NCBI RefSeq assembly: GCF_003055625.1
Contig: NZ_CP028811.1
Span: 124,001 to 188,000, forward strand
Reading direction: 5' to 3'
Source: Flavobacterium magnum
GTDB taxonomy: Bacteria > Bacteroidota > Bacteroidia > Flavobacteriales > Flavobacteriaceae
Length of the DNA: 64,000 nt
Shown here: positions 33,723-43,715 of the stretch, piece after piece
Numbering within the stretch: the stretch's first letter is position 1
Layout of the letters: each line of letters starts with the position of its first letter
Made by a program: the position numbers and the translations under genes
The notes under the pieces: generated by a model
Databases searched by the model: none
Told to the model about the DNA's origin: nothing
Seen by the model: the letters and a program-made list of their open reading frames with translations, nothing else

Positions 33723-36362
33723 TTATTGTTTTATCAGTTTTTGGGTTTTGAATCCTTTGTAAGTCGCAACTTTTATAAAATATACTCCGGAAGTATATGT
33801 TGAAATATTGAGTGTCTCCACATTGTTTTTCCTCAAAAGCTGCCTTCCCTGAACATCAAACAGCTCAACTGATTTGATTTCCGAATCTGATTTTATATTA
33901 ACCAAACCTTTGGTCGGATTTGGATAAATACTAATATCATCATCCAAAACCACATTGTCTGTTCCCAAAGTATCGAAAGTCGTCATCGCTACGTTGGTTG
34001 CCACAGGAAAATTATAATCAAAATAAATATCGGCTTTCTGTGAAACCGAATTTCCGGTGACCAAAGTATTTTTCGTCTTGATCTTAAAAGTTACATTGCC
34101 ATGCTCCGAAGCGCCGAGGTTGATGCCTTCAAAAATGAATTCGACTTTGCCGTTCGTAATCCTTGGCGTCATCGGGTGTGAAGCATTCAAAACCTGAAGA
34201 GTTGAAACATCAAACTTTGTCAAATCAATCATATCGACCACCACAATATTTTCTGCGGCAGCGGTACCGGTATTTTCAAAGTTGATGTTGTAATGGAGGT
34301 ATTTTCCGATTTCCGTCGGATTGACGTGCTCGCCTTCAAGGCAGGTAATGTCATTCGGATCGTAAGAACCGATAACCGTTTGCTTGAACGAAAAAGTGTT
34401 GTCACCTGGCGTCACATCTCCCCCAACCGGGTTAGCCTGAGCATGGAAACCAAGCTGGTCGCCAATATTCACTGCCGGGGTTTCCTGCGGCGAGTTCACA
34501 TTCAGCCTGACTTCAATACTCCTCGATTCGAAAGGATACAGGTTGCTGAAATTCCATGACAGGCTTCCGGCAGTTTGCGCATCAGGAGTTGTGGATGCGT
34601 TTACAAAATCAAGCTCATTTTCCTGATAGGTAAAATCGACACTTCCCGATAAAACCTGGTTGCCTTTGTTTTTGTAAATGATTTGATATATCGCATCAAA
34701 TCCCGGACGGGCTGGTGCAATAGGAACAATTACCGTTTCAAGATCATTCTGGAGGCCATTGGCGGTGATACAGAAATCCTGGGTGGTGATATTGTTATTG
34801 TTGTCGCCAAAAACAATTGTTGCCAACGGTGGTGTGATCGTGAACAGTGACGCATTTTCCATTGCAACACTAATGTTGAAAGTTCCGGTAAGTCCGAAAT
34901 TGTTATACGTTCCGTCAGGAGAAGTAAATACAGCATAATTATTTCCCCCTGTGGTCAGGTTAAGTTTTACATAGGGCTGGTCCGGATCCGTACTGTCGCA
35001 GCCATTGTTATCAATATCATAAGTAATGTTGCCGGTGATCGTATTGAAATTACCTCCCGGTTGGAAGAAGCAGTAAGGACTCGCAACAGCATTGGTCAAT
35101 CCGTAGATATTTAAACGCTGTTGTGTGTCCTGTAATTGCATTTCATCAACACATACGAAAATAAGGTTGTCATCACCTCCAAAAAAGAAATCTTCGTTAT
35201 TACTGCCATTTTTAGCAAATACAGTTTCAAGGGAAGGATTGTTAGACAGTTCCACCAGATCTAATGTTGCGGAGCAGCCCGTCATATCTATTGTTTGGAG
35301 GGAATTATAGCTAAGCCTAAGCTGTCCTAAACCCGAAGCATTGCCCAGGTTGATTGTGTTTAGATTGTTATTGCTCACATCCAAAATAGCGCTTTGGTAG
35401 AAAGTCACACCGGATACATCAACATCCGTCAATTGATTATGGGCAACCATAATCCTTGAATTCGAACCTATCTGGGGAGGAGTAAATGATTGAAGGTTAT
35501 TATAGGAAACATCAAGATCATCAACCCTGCATGTTGACAAATCCAAAGCCGTCAATTGATTGTATTGTGCGTTGAAATACATAATGTTGCAATTGTTTAC
35601 AGTAAAACTTGTCAGCGAATTATACCGGACATCTAAATACAACATTGTCTGTATCAAACCAAGATTTGACAATTCCAATTGGGTCAGCTGGTTATTCCGC
35701 ACGATGAGTTCTTGTAGATTGGTACATCCTGAAAGATTAAGTACAGTCAGTTGATTATTTTCTGCGTTTAACCTTTTAAGTGCATTTAACCCGGAAAAAT
35801 CCAAAGCGGTCAGTTGGCAATTGTAAGCGTCTAAATCAAAAAGCGCAGAACAGCCTGAAACATCCAGCGTTGTCAAGGGGTTTGAATAACAGGTCAGATT
35901 AATTAAAGAGGTAAGACCGGAAGCATCAAGTGATGTCAAGGCACAGCTGGAAACAGTTAAATTAGTTAACGAACTGCATCCGGTAATATTCAGAGTAGCC
36001 AACGAAGGATTCAGTGAAGCAGATAACTGTTGCAGATTATTCATACCGGATACATCTAATGAAAGTAGGGCGTTTACATCGCAACTAAGTCTTGTCATAT
36101 TGGTAAAAGACTGTACCCCTTCCAGATTTTCAATTGATGAATTGTTAACAAATAATGCTCCCACAAGCTGTGCTTCGGCAAGTTGAATTTCTCCATCAGC
36201 GTTAGCATCTACCGCAATATGCATTCCCTGGGCATTTCTTGCAATAGTGTTTGAAGGTGATGATGACAACAACTTCGCCTTAAAATTCGCATCAGGGATA
36301 TTCACGATCTGCGCCTGGGAAGCGGCTGAAAAGAAAAGGAAGTAGAGTAATAGTTTTTTCAT
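33723..36362 (-). CDS. T9SS-secreted leucine-rich-repeat protein (LRR-5)
   Basis: An 879-residue protein with about 14 LRRs (residues about 75-370), including a short unusual stretch LDVSYNNLQSFTPPQIGSN. The N-terminus is shared with LRR-4. The EF-hand-like loop is DANADGEIQLAEAQ. Cap FVCVDEMQ ... SPYCFFQPGGNFN, then the DIDNNGCDSTDPDQPYV sandwich, DUF11-like and YDPNDITCLEGEHVNPTEIG domains, and CTD ISIYPNPTKGLVNI ... YTSGVYFIKV. It is mosaic: roughly the last 150 residues match LRR-6 and the preceding roughly 140 match LRR-4, both nearly identically. One nucleotide separates it from each neighbour. It should be secreted by the T9SS and displayed or released. Confidence 0.88.
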   Translation of the reverse strand: MKKLLLYFLFFSAASQAQIVNIPDANFKAKLLSSSPSNTIARNAQGMHIAVDANADGEIQLAEAQLVGALFVNNSSIENLEGVQSFTNMTRLSCDVNALLSLDVSGMNNLQQLSASLNPSLATLNITGCSSLTNLTVSSCALTSLDASGLTSLINLTCYSNPLTTLDVSGCSALFDLDAYNCQLTALDFSGLNALKRLNAENNQLTVLNLSGCTNLQELIVRNNQLTQLELSNLGLIQTMLYLDVRYNSLTSFTVNNCNIMYFNAQYNQLTALDLSTCRVDDLDVSYNNLQSFTPPQIGSNSRIMVAHNQLTDVDVSGVTFYQSAILDVSNNNLNTINLGNASGLGQLRLSYNSLQTIDMTGCSATLDLVELSNNPSLETVFAKNGSNNEDFFFGGDDNLIFVCVDEMQLQDTQQRLNIYGLTNAVASPYCFFQPGGNFNTITGNITYDIDNNGCDSTDPDQPYVKLNLTTGGNNYAVFTSPDGTYNNFGLTGTFNISVAMENASLFTITPPLATIVFGDNNNNITTQDFCITANGLQNDLETVIVPIAPARPGFDAIYQIIYKNKGNQVLSGSVDFTYQENELDFVNASTTPDAQTAGSLSWNFSNLYPFESRSIEVRLNVNSPQETPAVNIGDQLGFHAQANPVGGDVTPGDNTFSFKQTVIGSYDPNDITCLEGEHVNPTEIGKYLHYNINFENTGTAAAENIVVVDMIDLTKFDVSTLQVLNASHPMTPRITNGKVEFIFEGINLGASEHGNVTFKIKTKNTLVTGNSVSQKADIYFDYNFPVATNVAMTTFDTLGTDNVVLDDDISIYPNPTKGLVNIKSDSEIKSVELFDVQGRQLLRKNNVETLNISTYTSGVYFIKVATYKGFKTQKLIKQ

Positions 36363-36363
36363 A

Positions 36364-38805
36364 TTATTGTTTTATCAGTTTTTGGGTTTTGAATCCTTTG
36401 TAAGTCGCAACTTTTATAAAATATACTCCGCAAGTATATGTTGAAATATTGAGTGTCTCCACATTGTTTTTCCTCAAAAGCTGCCTTCCCTGGACATCAA
36501 ACAGCTCAACTGATTTGATTTCCGAATCTGATTTTATATTAACCAGGCCTTTGGTCGGATTTGGATAAATACTAATATCATCATCCAAAACCACATTGTC
36601 TGTTCCCAAAGTATCGAAAGTCGTCACCGCTACGTTGGTTGCCACAGGAAAATTATAATCAAAATAAATATCGGCTTTCTGTGAAACCGAATTTCCGGTG
36701 ACCAAAGTATTTTTCGTCTTAATCTTAAAAGCGACATTCCCATGCTCCGAAGCGCCGAGGTTGATGCCTTCAAAAATGAACTCGACTTTGCCGTTTGTAA
36801 TCCTTGGCGTCATCGGATGTGAAGCGTTTAGGATTTGTAAAGATGAAATATCAAATCTCGTCAAATCAATCATATCCTTTACCACGATATTTTCTGCGGC
36901 AGCGGTACCGATGTTCTCAAAATTGATATTGTAGTGCAGGTAGTTCCCGATTTCCGTCGGATTGACGTGTTCGCCTTCAAGGCAGGTGATATCATTTGGG
37001 TCATACGAACCGATGACGGTTTGCCTGAACGAAAACGTATTGTCATCTGGCGTTATATCTCCCGAAACAGGATTGGCCTGAACAGAAAAACTCAGTTGGT
37101 CACCTATGTTTACCGATGGCGTTTCCTGTGGCGAATTCACATGCAGCCTGACTTCCACGCTTCTCGATTCAAACGGATACAGGCTGCTGAAATTCCATGA
37201 CAAACTTCCGGCAGTTTGTACATCGGGTGCTGTGGAAGCATTTACATAATCGAGTTCGTTTTCCTGATACGTGAAATCAACATTTCCTGATAAGATTTGG
37301 TTTCCTTTGTTTTTGCAAATGATTTTATAGGTTGCATCGAAACCGGGACGGACGGGTGATAATGGAACAATTATTGTTTCGAGGTCATTTTGGATGCCGG
37401 TTGCCGTGATGCAGAAATCCTGAGTCGTCAAGTTATTATTATTGGTGCCGAATACAATGGTAGCCAATGGAGGTGTAATAGTAAACAGCGAGGCATTTTC
37501 CATCGCCAGGCCGACGTTAAACATACCGGTTTGCCCGAAATAATTGAAATTACCATCAGGTGTAGTGAAAACCGAATAAATGTTATTTCCACTCGTCAGA
37601 TTGAGTTTGACATATGGCTGGTCAGGATCTGTGTTATCACAACCATTATTGTCTGCATCAAAAGTGACATTACCGGTAATGGTGTTGTAATTACCGCCGG
37701 GAGTGAAAATGCAATATGGGCTAAATACAGCATTGGGAGGCGACGAACCACCAATTAAATCAGACTCATCAATGCAGACATACTCGAGACTAAAATCTCC
37801 AATAAATGACAGGTAATCTGAATTTCCATTTTTCGCAAAAAAGGTTTCAAGATATGGGTTTGAATCGATGTCTATCGAACAAAATGAGTTAATGCGAATT
37901 GCGCCGCTTAAATCTACCGTCTGGAAATTATTTCCATTAAGATATACGGTATATATTCTGGTTCCCTGAAAATTAATAGAAGTCAGGTTATTATGGTTAG
38001 CATTTAAGTCCCGCACATATAGACCAGACACGTCCAGATTTACAAGCTGGTTGTTGTCTAGCCAGAGGTGATTATACTGCGTATTCGGATTTAGCGAAAT
38101 GGAGGCAAGATTATTATGACTTGCGTCAACACCTTGGATGGGGCTGTTCGATAAGTCCAGCGATGTCAAGTGGTTGTAACTTAAGGCAATATCGGTGGAA
38201 ACATTTGTCCCGGTTACATCTAAGGTTGTCAATGCATTATGACTGAAGTCAAGCATTATCAGATTCCCCATATCTGAGGCATCAACGGATGTTAATTGAT
38301 TATATCGCGCAAGCAGGTACCCCCCATCACTACTCACCCAACCTGCAAGATTTAACGAAGTTAACTGGTTATTGCTAACGTCAAGGTTATACAAATGAAT
38401 AAGTCCTGAGGTATCCAGGCTCGTAAGTGCACAGTTTGAAGCGCGGCAATTTGCAAGTGATGTACACCCCGATAAGTTTAACGATGTCATGGCTGCATTA
38501 TGACCACAGTTCAATTCCCCAAGATGCGTGAGACCGGAAACATCCAATGCTGTGAGATTCAAATTATAACAGGTAAGGCTGGTCAGGTTTACAAATGATT
38601 GTATTCCTTCCAAACTGGAAATATTTAAATCTACCATGCCAAGGCTGGTTACCGCTTCTGCTTCAGAAACCTGTATGTCGCCATCAGAATTTAAATCAAT
38701 CCCTTTGTTAATCAAATCTGCTTTAAAGTTCGGATCCGGAATGTTAACAATCTGCGCCTGGGAAGCGGCTGAAAAGAAAAGGAAGTAGAGTAATAGTTTT
38801 TTCAT
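36364..38805 (-). CDS. T9SS-secreted leucine-rich-repeat protein (LRR-6), first gene of the tandem trio
   Basis: An 813-residue paralogue. Signal peptide MKKLLLYFLFFSAASQAQ (DNA identical to LRR-4 and LRR-5), EF-hand-like loop DLNSDGDIQVSEAEA, about 12 LRRs (residues about 60-330), cap YVCIDESD ... SPYCIFTPGGNYN, DADNNGCDNTDPDQPYV sandwich, DUF11-like domain, YDPNDITCLEGEHVNPTEIG segment and a CTD nearly identical to LRR-5 except Ser to Cys in YTCGVYFIKV. It is the promoter-proximal gene of the three-gene unit. The LRR-encoding half is much more diverged from its neighbours than the 3' half. No enzymatic motif is seen in any of the six proteins. Confidence 0.88.
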   Translation of the reverse strand: MKKLLLYFLFFSAASQAQIVNIPDPNFKADLINKGIDLNSDGDIQVSEAEAVTSLGMVDLNISSLEGIQSFVNLTSLTCYNLNLTALDVSGLTHLGELNCGHNAAMTSLNLSGCTSLANCRASNCALTSLDTSGLIHLYNLDVSNNQLTSLNLAGWVSSDGGYLLARYNQLTSVDASDMGNLIMLDFSHNALTTLDVTGTNVSTDIALSYNHLTSLDLSNSPIQGVDASHNNLASISLNPNTQYNHLWLDNNQLVNLDVSGLYVRDLNANHNNLTSINFQGTRIYTVYLNGNNFQTVDLSGAIRINSFCSIDIDSNPYLETFFAKNGNSDYLSFIGDFSLEYVCIDESDLIGGSSPPNAVFSPYCIFTPGGNYNTITGNVTFDADNNGCDNTDPDQPYVKLNLTSGNNIYSVFTTPDGNFNYFGQTGMFNVGLAMENASLFTITPPLATIVFGTNNNNLTTQDFCITATGIQNDLETIIVPLSPVRPGFDATYKIICKNKGNQILSGNVDFTYQENELDYVNASTAPDVQTAGSLSWNFSSLYPFESRSVEVRLHVNSPQETPSVNIGDQLSFSVQANPVSGDITPDDNTFSFRQTVIGSYDPNDITCLEGEHVNPTEIGNYLHYNINFENIGTAAAENIVVKDMIDLTRFDISSLQILNASHPMTPRITNGKVEFIFEGINLGASEHGNVAFKIKTKNTLVTGNSVSQKADIYFDYNFPVATNVAVTTFDTLGTDNVVLDDDISIYPNPTKGLVNIKSDSEIKSVELFDVQGRQLLRKNNVETLNISTYTCGVYFIKVATYKGFKTQKLIKQ

Positions 38806-38855
38806 ATAAATTGCTTTTGGCTTAGATCACAGGCTTTCAATCTTTTGATTTGGAT

Positions 38856-38863
38856 CAAAAATA
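38856..38863 (-). promoter_or_regulatory. Promoter -7 element TATTTTTG for the LRR-6/5/4 operon
   Basis: Exact TAnnTTTG match on the minus strand, 50 nt before the LRR-6 ATG. No internal promoter is possible in the 1-nt gaps downstream. Confidence 0.55.
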
Positions 38864-38927
38864 ATGATTTCCTGTATTGCGGCTGCCGCGCAATTAGAAT
38901 TTGAAGGATTTGAGGAAGAATTTGCAA

Positions 38928-38951
38928 TAAAAAACCCGCGCAATGGCGGGT
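38928..38951 (-). terminator. Rho-independent terminator after eno
   Basis: Minus strand ACCCGC, loop CATTGC, GCGGGT, then TTTTTT, 22 nt past the eno stop. Confidence 0.85.
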
Positions 38952-38973
38952 TTCATATCAAGCATAAGCAGGA

Positions 38974-40281
<1,308 letters not shown>

Positions 40282-40346
40282 TTATTATTCGTATCAAATT
40301 TTTTCGAAATTACGGAATTATCACAACCCGAAAAAGTACATTTTTA

Positions 40347-40354
40347 TAAAGTTA
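40347..40354 (-). promoter_or_regulatory. Probable promoter TAACTTTA for eno
   Basis: The same TAACTTTA octamer seen before marC and the T9SS gene, here 80 nt upstream of the eno ATG on the minus strand. Confidence 0.45.
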
Positions 40355-40394
40355 TAAACGCAAACGTTTTAGTTTTGGCGCTATTTCTATTTTT

Positions 40395-40545
40395 TATGGC
40401 AACCCCTGCGGGCCGGGCTGTTCGCTTCAATCTTTCAGGATTTACCTTCCGCTGCGCTACAGGCCAATCCCAAAAGGATTTCCGCTGCCATCCCTGTTGC
40501 GGTTCCCACCCGGATTTCAATTTTCGGACCAGCCTTGGATGTTAC
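40395..40545. repeat. Non-coding intergenic element between carA and eno, Flavobacterium-type repeat (tentative)
   Basis: The eno-carA gap (40267-40586, 320 bp) holds the eno promoter, the carA terminator and this GC-richer block. Read on the minus strand it contains GGGATGGCAGCGGAAATCC, then AAAGATTGAAGCGAACAGCC, then CGGCCCGCAGGGGTTGCC. From memory this word order resembles a dispersed intergenic element common in Flavobacterium genomes. I could not confirm it by search. The open frames crossing it look non-coding. Confidence 0.45.
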
Positions 40546-40580
40546 AAAAAACAAAACCCGCAGCGAATACGCCGCAGGTT
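40546..40580 (-). terminator. Rho-independent terminator after carA
   Basis: An 11-bp stem on the minus strand (AACCTGCGGCG / CGCTGCGGGTT, two G-U pairs) with loop TATT, followed by TTGTTTTTTG. Confidence 0.85.
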
Positions 40581-40586
40581 CCATAG

Positions 40587-41687
40587 TTATTTTTGCATCC
40601 TTTGAATAAACTCATCAAAAAGATAGGAAGAATCATGTGGCCCCGGACTCGCCTCGGGATGGTACTGCACTGAAAAGCAGTTTTTCGATTTCATTTTCAT
40701 TCCCGCTACCGTATGGTCGTTGATGTGAAGCTGCACGATTTCGATATCGGGGTGCGCTTCCACTTCTTCACGATTCACAGCAAATCCGTGATTTTGTGAA
40801 GAGATTTCGCCCTTGCCCGTCACCAGGTTTTTCACAGGGTGGTTGATGCCACGGTGCCCACCGAACATTTTGAATGTGGAAATCCCGTTGGCCAGCCCGA
40901 TGATCTGGTGACCCAGGCAAATGCCAAACAGCGGCCGGTCGTTAGCGAGGATTTCCTGCGCGACGGCAATTGCGCCCTCGAGCGGTTCCGGATCCCCGGG
41001 ACCATTTGAAAGGAAATAACCGTCCGGATTAAAGGATTCCATTTCGGTGTAGGTCGCATTGTACGGAAAAACCTTGATGTAGCAGTCCCTTTTGGCGAAA
41101 TTACGAAGGATATTCTCCTTGATGCCCAGGTCGAGCGCCGAGATCCTGAAGGCAGCTTCCGGATTGCCGTAATAATAGGGCTCCTTAACCGAAACCCTCG
41201 AGGCCAATTCCAGGCCTTTCATATCCGGTACTGCGGCGAGCAACGTCCTGAGTTCCCCGACAGGCGTGCCGTCAGTGCAGATAACGGCATTTTGGGCACC
41301 GTTGTCGCGGATGTATGCGGTCAATGCGCGCGTATCGACATCCGAAATGCCAATCAGGTTCTGCGCGGTGAAATAATCCTCGAGGCTGCCCGATGCGTTT
41401 TCGCGTGAGTAATTGTAGCTGAAATTCTTACAGACCAATCCGGCAATCTTAATCGATCCCGACTCGGTTTCCTGCGGATTAACGCCGTAGTTTCCGATAT
41501 GCGCGTTGGTGGTCACCATGATTTGCCCGAAGTAGGAGGGATCGGTAAAAATTTCCTGGTAACCGGTCATCCCGGTATTGAAACAAAGTTCTCCAAAGGT
41601 TTTGCCGGAAACACCGATGGATTTTCCGTGAAAAATGGTGCCATCGGAAAGAAGCAGGATGGCTTTCTGGCGGGTGTTGTATTTCAT
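40587..41687 (-). CDS. carA: Carbamoyl-phosphate synthase small (glutaminase) subunit
   Basis: A 366-residue glutamine amidotransferase subunit that supplies ammonia to CarB for pyrimidine and arginine synthesis. The N-terminal CPSase_sm_chain domain contains GVSGKTFGELCFNTGMTGYQEIFTDPSY. The class I glutaminase domain has the nucleophile Cys in PLFGICLGHQIIGLANG and the His-Glu pair in VQYHPEASPGPHDS. The length is normal. carB is not in this window. It follows rplQ but is separated from it by a terminator and has its own promoter box. Confidence 0.97.
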   Translation of the reverse strand: MKYNTRQKAILLLSDGTIFHGKSIGVSGKTFGELCFNTGMTGYQEIFTDPSYFGQIMVTTNAHIGNYGVNPQETESGSIKIAGLVCKNFSYNYSRENASGSLEDYFTAQNLIGISDVDTRALTAYIRDNGAQNAVICTDGTPVGELRTLLAAVPDMKGLELASRVSVKEPYYYGNPEAAFRISALDLGIKENILRNFAKRDCYIKVFPYNATYTEMESFNPDGYFLSNGPGDPEPLEGAIAVAQEILANDRPLFGICLGHQIIGLANGISTFKMFGGHRGINHPVKNLVTGKGEISSQNHGFAVNREEVEAHPDIEIVQLHINDHTVAGMKMKSKNCFSVQYHPEASPGPHDSSYLFDEFIQRMQK

Positions 41688-41754
41688 AGTAGTTGTTGTT
41701 GTTTGCAGCGCAGGCGGCTGTGTTTATGGTCTGAACTGCCTGCGATGACTAGTG

Positions 41755-41762
41755 CAAATTTA
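41755..41762 (-). promoter_or_regulatory. Promoter -7 element TAAATTTG for carA
   Basis: Exact TAnnTTTG match, 67 nt upstream of the carA ATG on the minus strand. Confidence 0.5.
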
Positions 41763-41910
41763 ATTCAAACGTAATGGAACTTAAAATTTAGTTATGAAAA
41801 CCGATTGTTCATAATTGCCGATACATCTGGCCCGGCTAACATCGGCATTCATTTTCCCGATGGCACCCAGCGGGAACAAACAAAAACGGAAATTGCCCGG
41901 GACTAAAAAC

Positions 41911-41947
41911 CAAAAAAAAAGGACAAACTAGTAAAAGTTTATCCTTT
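41911..41947 (-). terminator. Rho-independent terminator of the ribosomal (alpha) operon after rplQ
   Basis: Minus strand AAAGGATAAAC, 8-nt loop, GTTTGTCCTTT, continuing into a long T-run, 24 nt past the rplQ stop. Confidence 0.88.
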
Positions 41948-41971
41948 GATTTTATGGGATGCTGATTTTCA

Positions 41972-42640
41972 TTATTCAGCGTCTTCCTTTTTTTCTTCGT
42001 CTGTCGACGGCTCATCAGCCTGCGCTTCCGCCTGTGGTTCTGCCGGAGTTTCTGCTTTAACAACCGGAGTTTCTTCCACTTGCGGTGTTTCAACTTCAGC
42101 AACCGGAGCTTGTTCTGCCTGCTCACTCGCACCTGAGTCAACAACGGCTTCAGGAGCAGCTTCCGCTACCGGCGCTTCAGCAACCGGTGCAGCCTTAGGC
42201 GCAGCAGTCGCAGTAGCACCTTTCGCCTTAGAGCGACGGCTTCTGCCTTTTTTCTCTTCTTTTTTACCTCCGTTGTAGAGTTCGTTGAAGTCTACCAATT
42301 CGATCATCGCCATATCCGCGTTATCCCCAAGACGGTTACCTACCTTGATGATACGGGTGTATCCACCCGGACGGTCGCCTACTTTAGCAGCTACGTCGCG
42401 GAACAGGTCCGTAACGGCATATTTGCTTCTCAGGTAAGCGAAAACGATACGACGGTTGTGTGTGGTATCTTCTTTTGATTTTGTAATCAGCGGTTCAACG
42501 AATTGTTTCAACGCTTTTGCTTTAGCGACAGTCGTATTGATGCGTTTGTGTTCGATCAATGAGCAGGCCATATTGGCAAGCATGGCTTTCCTGTGTCCTG
42601 TTTGTCTGCTTAAGTGGTTATTCTTTTTTCCGTGTCTCAT
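41972..42640 (-). CDS. rplQ: Ribosomal protein L17 with long acidic C-terminal extension
   Basis: A 222-residue L17. Residues 1-118 are the normal core ([58 protein letters not shown]). A basic linker ([15 protein letters not shown]) leads into about 85 low-complexity residues rich in Ala, Glu, Pro and Val with repeated PVAEAP/PQVEETP-like units. Many bacterial L17 proteins are only 115-130 residues; extensions of this kind occur in Bacteroidota. Last gene of the alpha operon, followed by a terminator. The tail's function is unknown. Confidence 0.96.
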   Translation of the reverse strand: MRHGKKNNHLSRQTGHRKAMLANMACSLIEHKRINTTVAKAKALKQFVEPLITKSKEDTTHNRRIVFAYLRSKYAVTDLFRDVAAKVGDRPGGYTRIIKVGNRLGDNADMAMIELVDFNELYNGGKKEEKKGRSRRSKAKGATATAAPKAAPVAEAPVAEAAPEAVVDSGASEQAEQAPVAEVETPQVEETPVVKAETPAEPQAEAQADEPSTDEEKKEDAE

Positions 42641-42702
42641 GACATTGTTTTTAAAACTTCATCTTGCTGCGATCCGCCCTGGAGAGCAAAATATGAAGTT
42701 GT

Positions 42703-43695
42703 TTATTCTTTATCTAATTTGTATTTGGCCAGGTCCATTCCGAAAGTCAGGTTCTTTACAGCGACGAGTTCGTCTAATTCTGTAAGAGACTTTTTACCGA
42801 AGTTACGGAATTTCATCAGGTCATTTTTATTGAAAGACACTAAGTCTCCCAAGGTTTCCACTTCTGCAGCCTTAAGGCAGTTCAGCGCCCTTACGGAAAG
42901 ATCCATATCAACAAGCTTTGTCTTAAGCAACTGTCGCATGTGCAATGATTCCTCGTCGTAAGATTCTGTCTGCGCAATTTCGTCTGCTTCGAGGGTAATC
43001 CTCTCATCAGAGAAAAGCATGAAGTGGTGGATCAGCACCTTAGCAGCTTCAGTAAGCGCATCTTTTGGGCTGATGGAACCGTCCGTCTTGATTTCAAAAA
43101 CCAGCTTTTCGTAATCTGTTTTTTGCTCTACACGGAAGTTCTCAATGGCGTATTTCACATTCTTTACCGGAGTAAAGATGGAGTCAGTAAAAATGGTCCC
43201 GATGGCTACATTTTGTTTCTTGTTTTCTTCGGCCGGTACGTAACCGCGTCCTTTTTCAATAGTCAACTCGATGTTCAAGTTCACTTTACTGTCAAGGTTG
43301 CAGATTACCAATTCCGGGTTGAGCACCTGGAAACCGGAAATGAATTTTTGGAAATCACCGGCAGTAAGCTGGTTTTTCCCTGAAACGGAAATGGTCACCG
43401 ATTCGTTATCGACATCCTCGATCTGGCGTTTGAAACGTACCTGCTTTAGGTTCAGGATGATTTCAGTAACGTCTTCAACAACTCCGGAAATAGTAGAAAA
43501 CTCGTGGTCTACACCTTCTATTCGTACAGAGGTGATTGCATATCCTTCCAAAGCGGACAGCAGGACCCTTCTAAGAGCGTTCCCCACGGTCAATCCATAA
43601 CCAGGTTCCAAAGGGCGGAATTCAAACTTCCCTTCAAAATCGGTTGAATCGATCATGATCACTTTATCGGGCTTCTGAAAATTAAATATTGCCAT
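42703..43695 (-). CDS. rpoA: RNA polymerase alpha subunit
   Basis: A 330-residue alpha subunit. The N-terminal dimerisation/assembly domain ([29 protein letters not shown]) is followed by a linker and an alpha-CTD containing [19 protein letters not shown] and [16 protein letters not shown], the helix-hairpin-helix that contacts UP-element DNA and activators. Full length. In the alpha operon between rpsD and rplQ. Confidence 0.98.
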   Translation of the reverse strand: MAIFNFQKPDKVIMIDSTDFEGKFEFRPLEPGYGLTVGNALRRVLLSALEGYAITSVRIEGVDHEFSTISGVVEDVTEIILNLKQVRFKRQIEDVDNESVTISVSGKNQLTAGDFQKFISGFQVLNPELVICNLDSKVNLNIELTIEKGRGYVPAEENKKQNVAIGTIFTDSIFTPVKNVKYAIENFRVEQKTDYEKLVFEIKTDGSISPKDALTEAAKVLIHHFMLFSDERITLEADEIAQTESYDEESLHMRQLLKTKLVDMDLSVRALNCLKAAEVETLGDLVSFNKNDLMKFRNFGKKSLTELDELVAVKNLTFGMDLAKYKLDKE

Positions 43696-43715
43696 AATTT
43701 CGATTAAGTCAATTA

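Noticed and set aside
28524..38805. Periodic DNA similarity that might suggest a CRISPR array or satellite
   Set aside because: The 63-nt periodicity comes from 21-residue LRRs in an open reading frame; units are diverged and there are no constant repeats with unique spacers.
20945..38805. LRR cluster as a prophage, toxin or polymorphic effector locus
   Set aside because: No integrase, transposase, structural phage, nuclease or immunity genes are present; all six proteins end in T9SS sorting domains.
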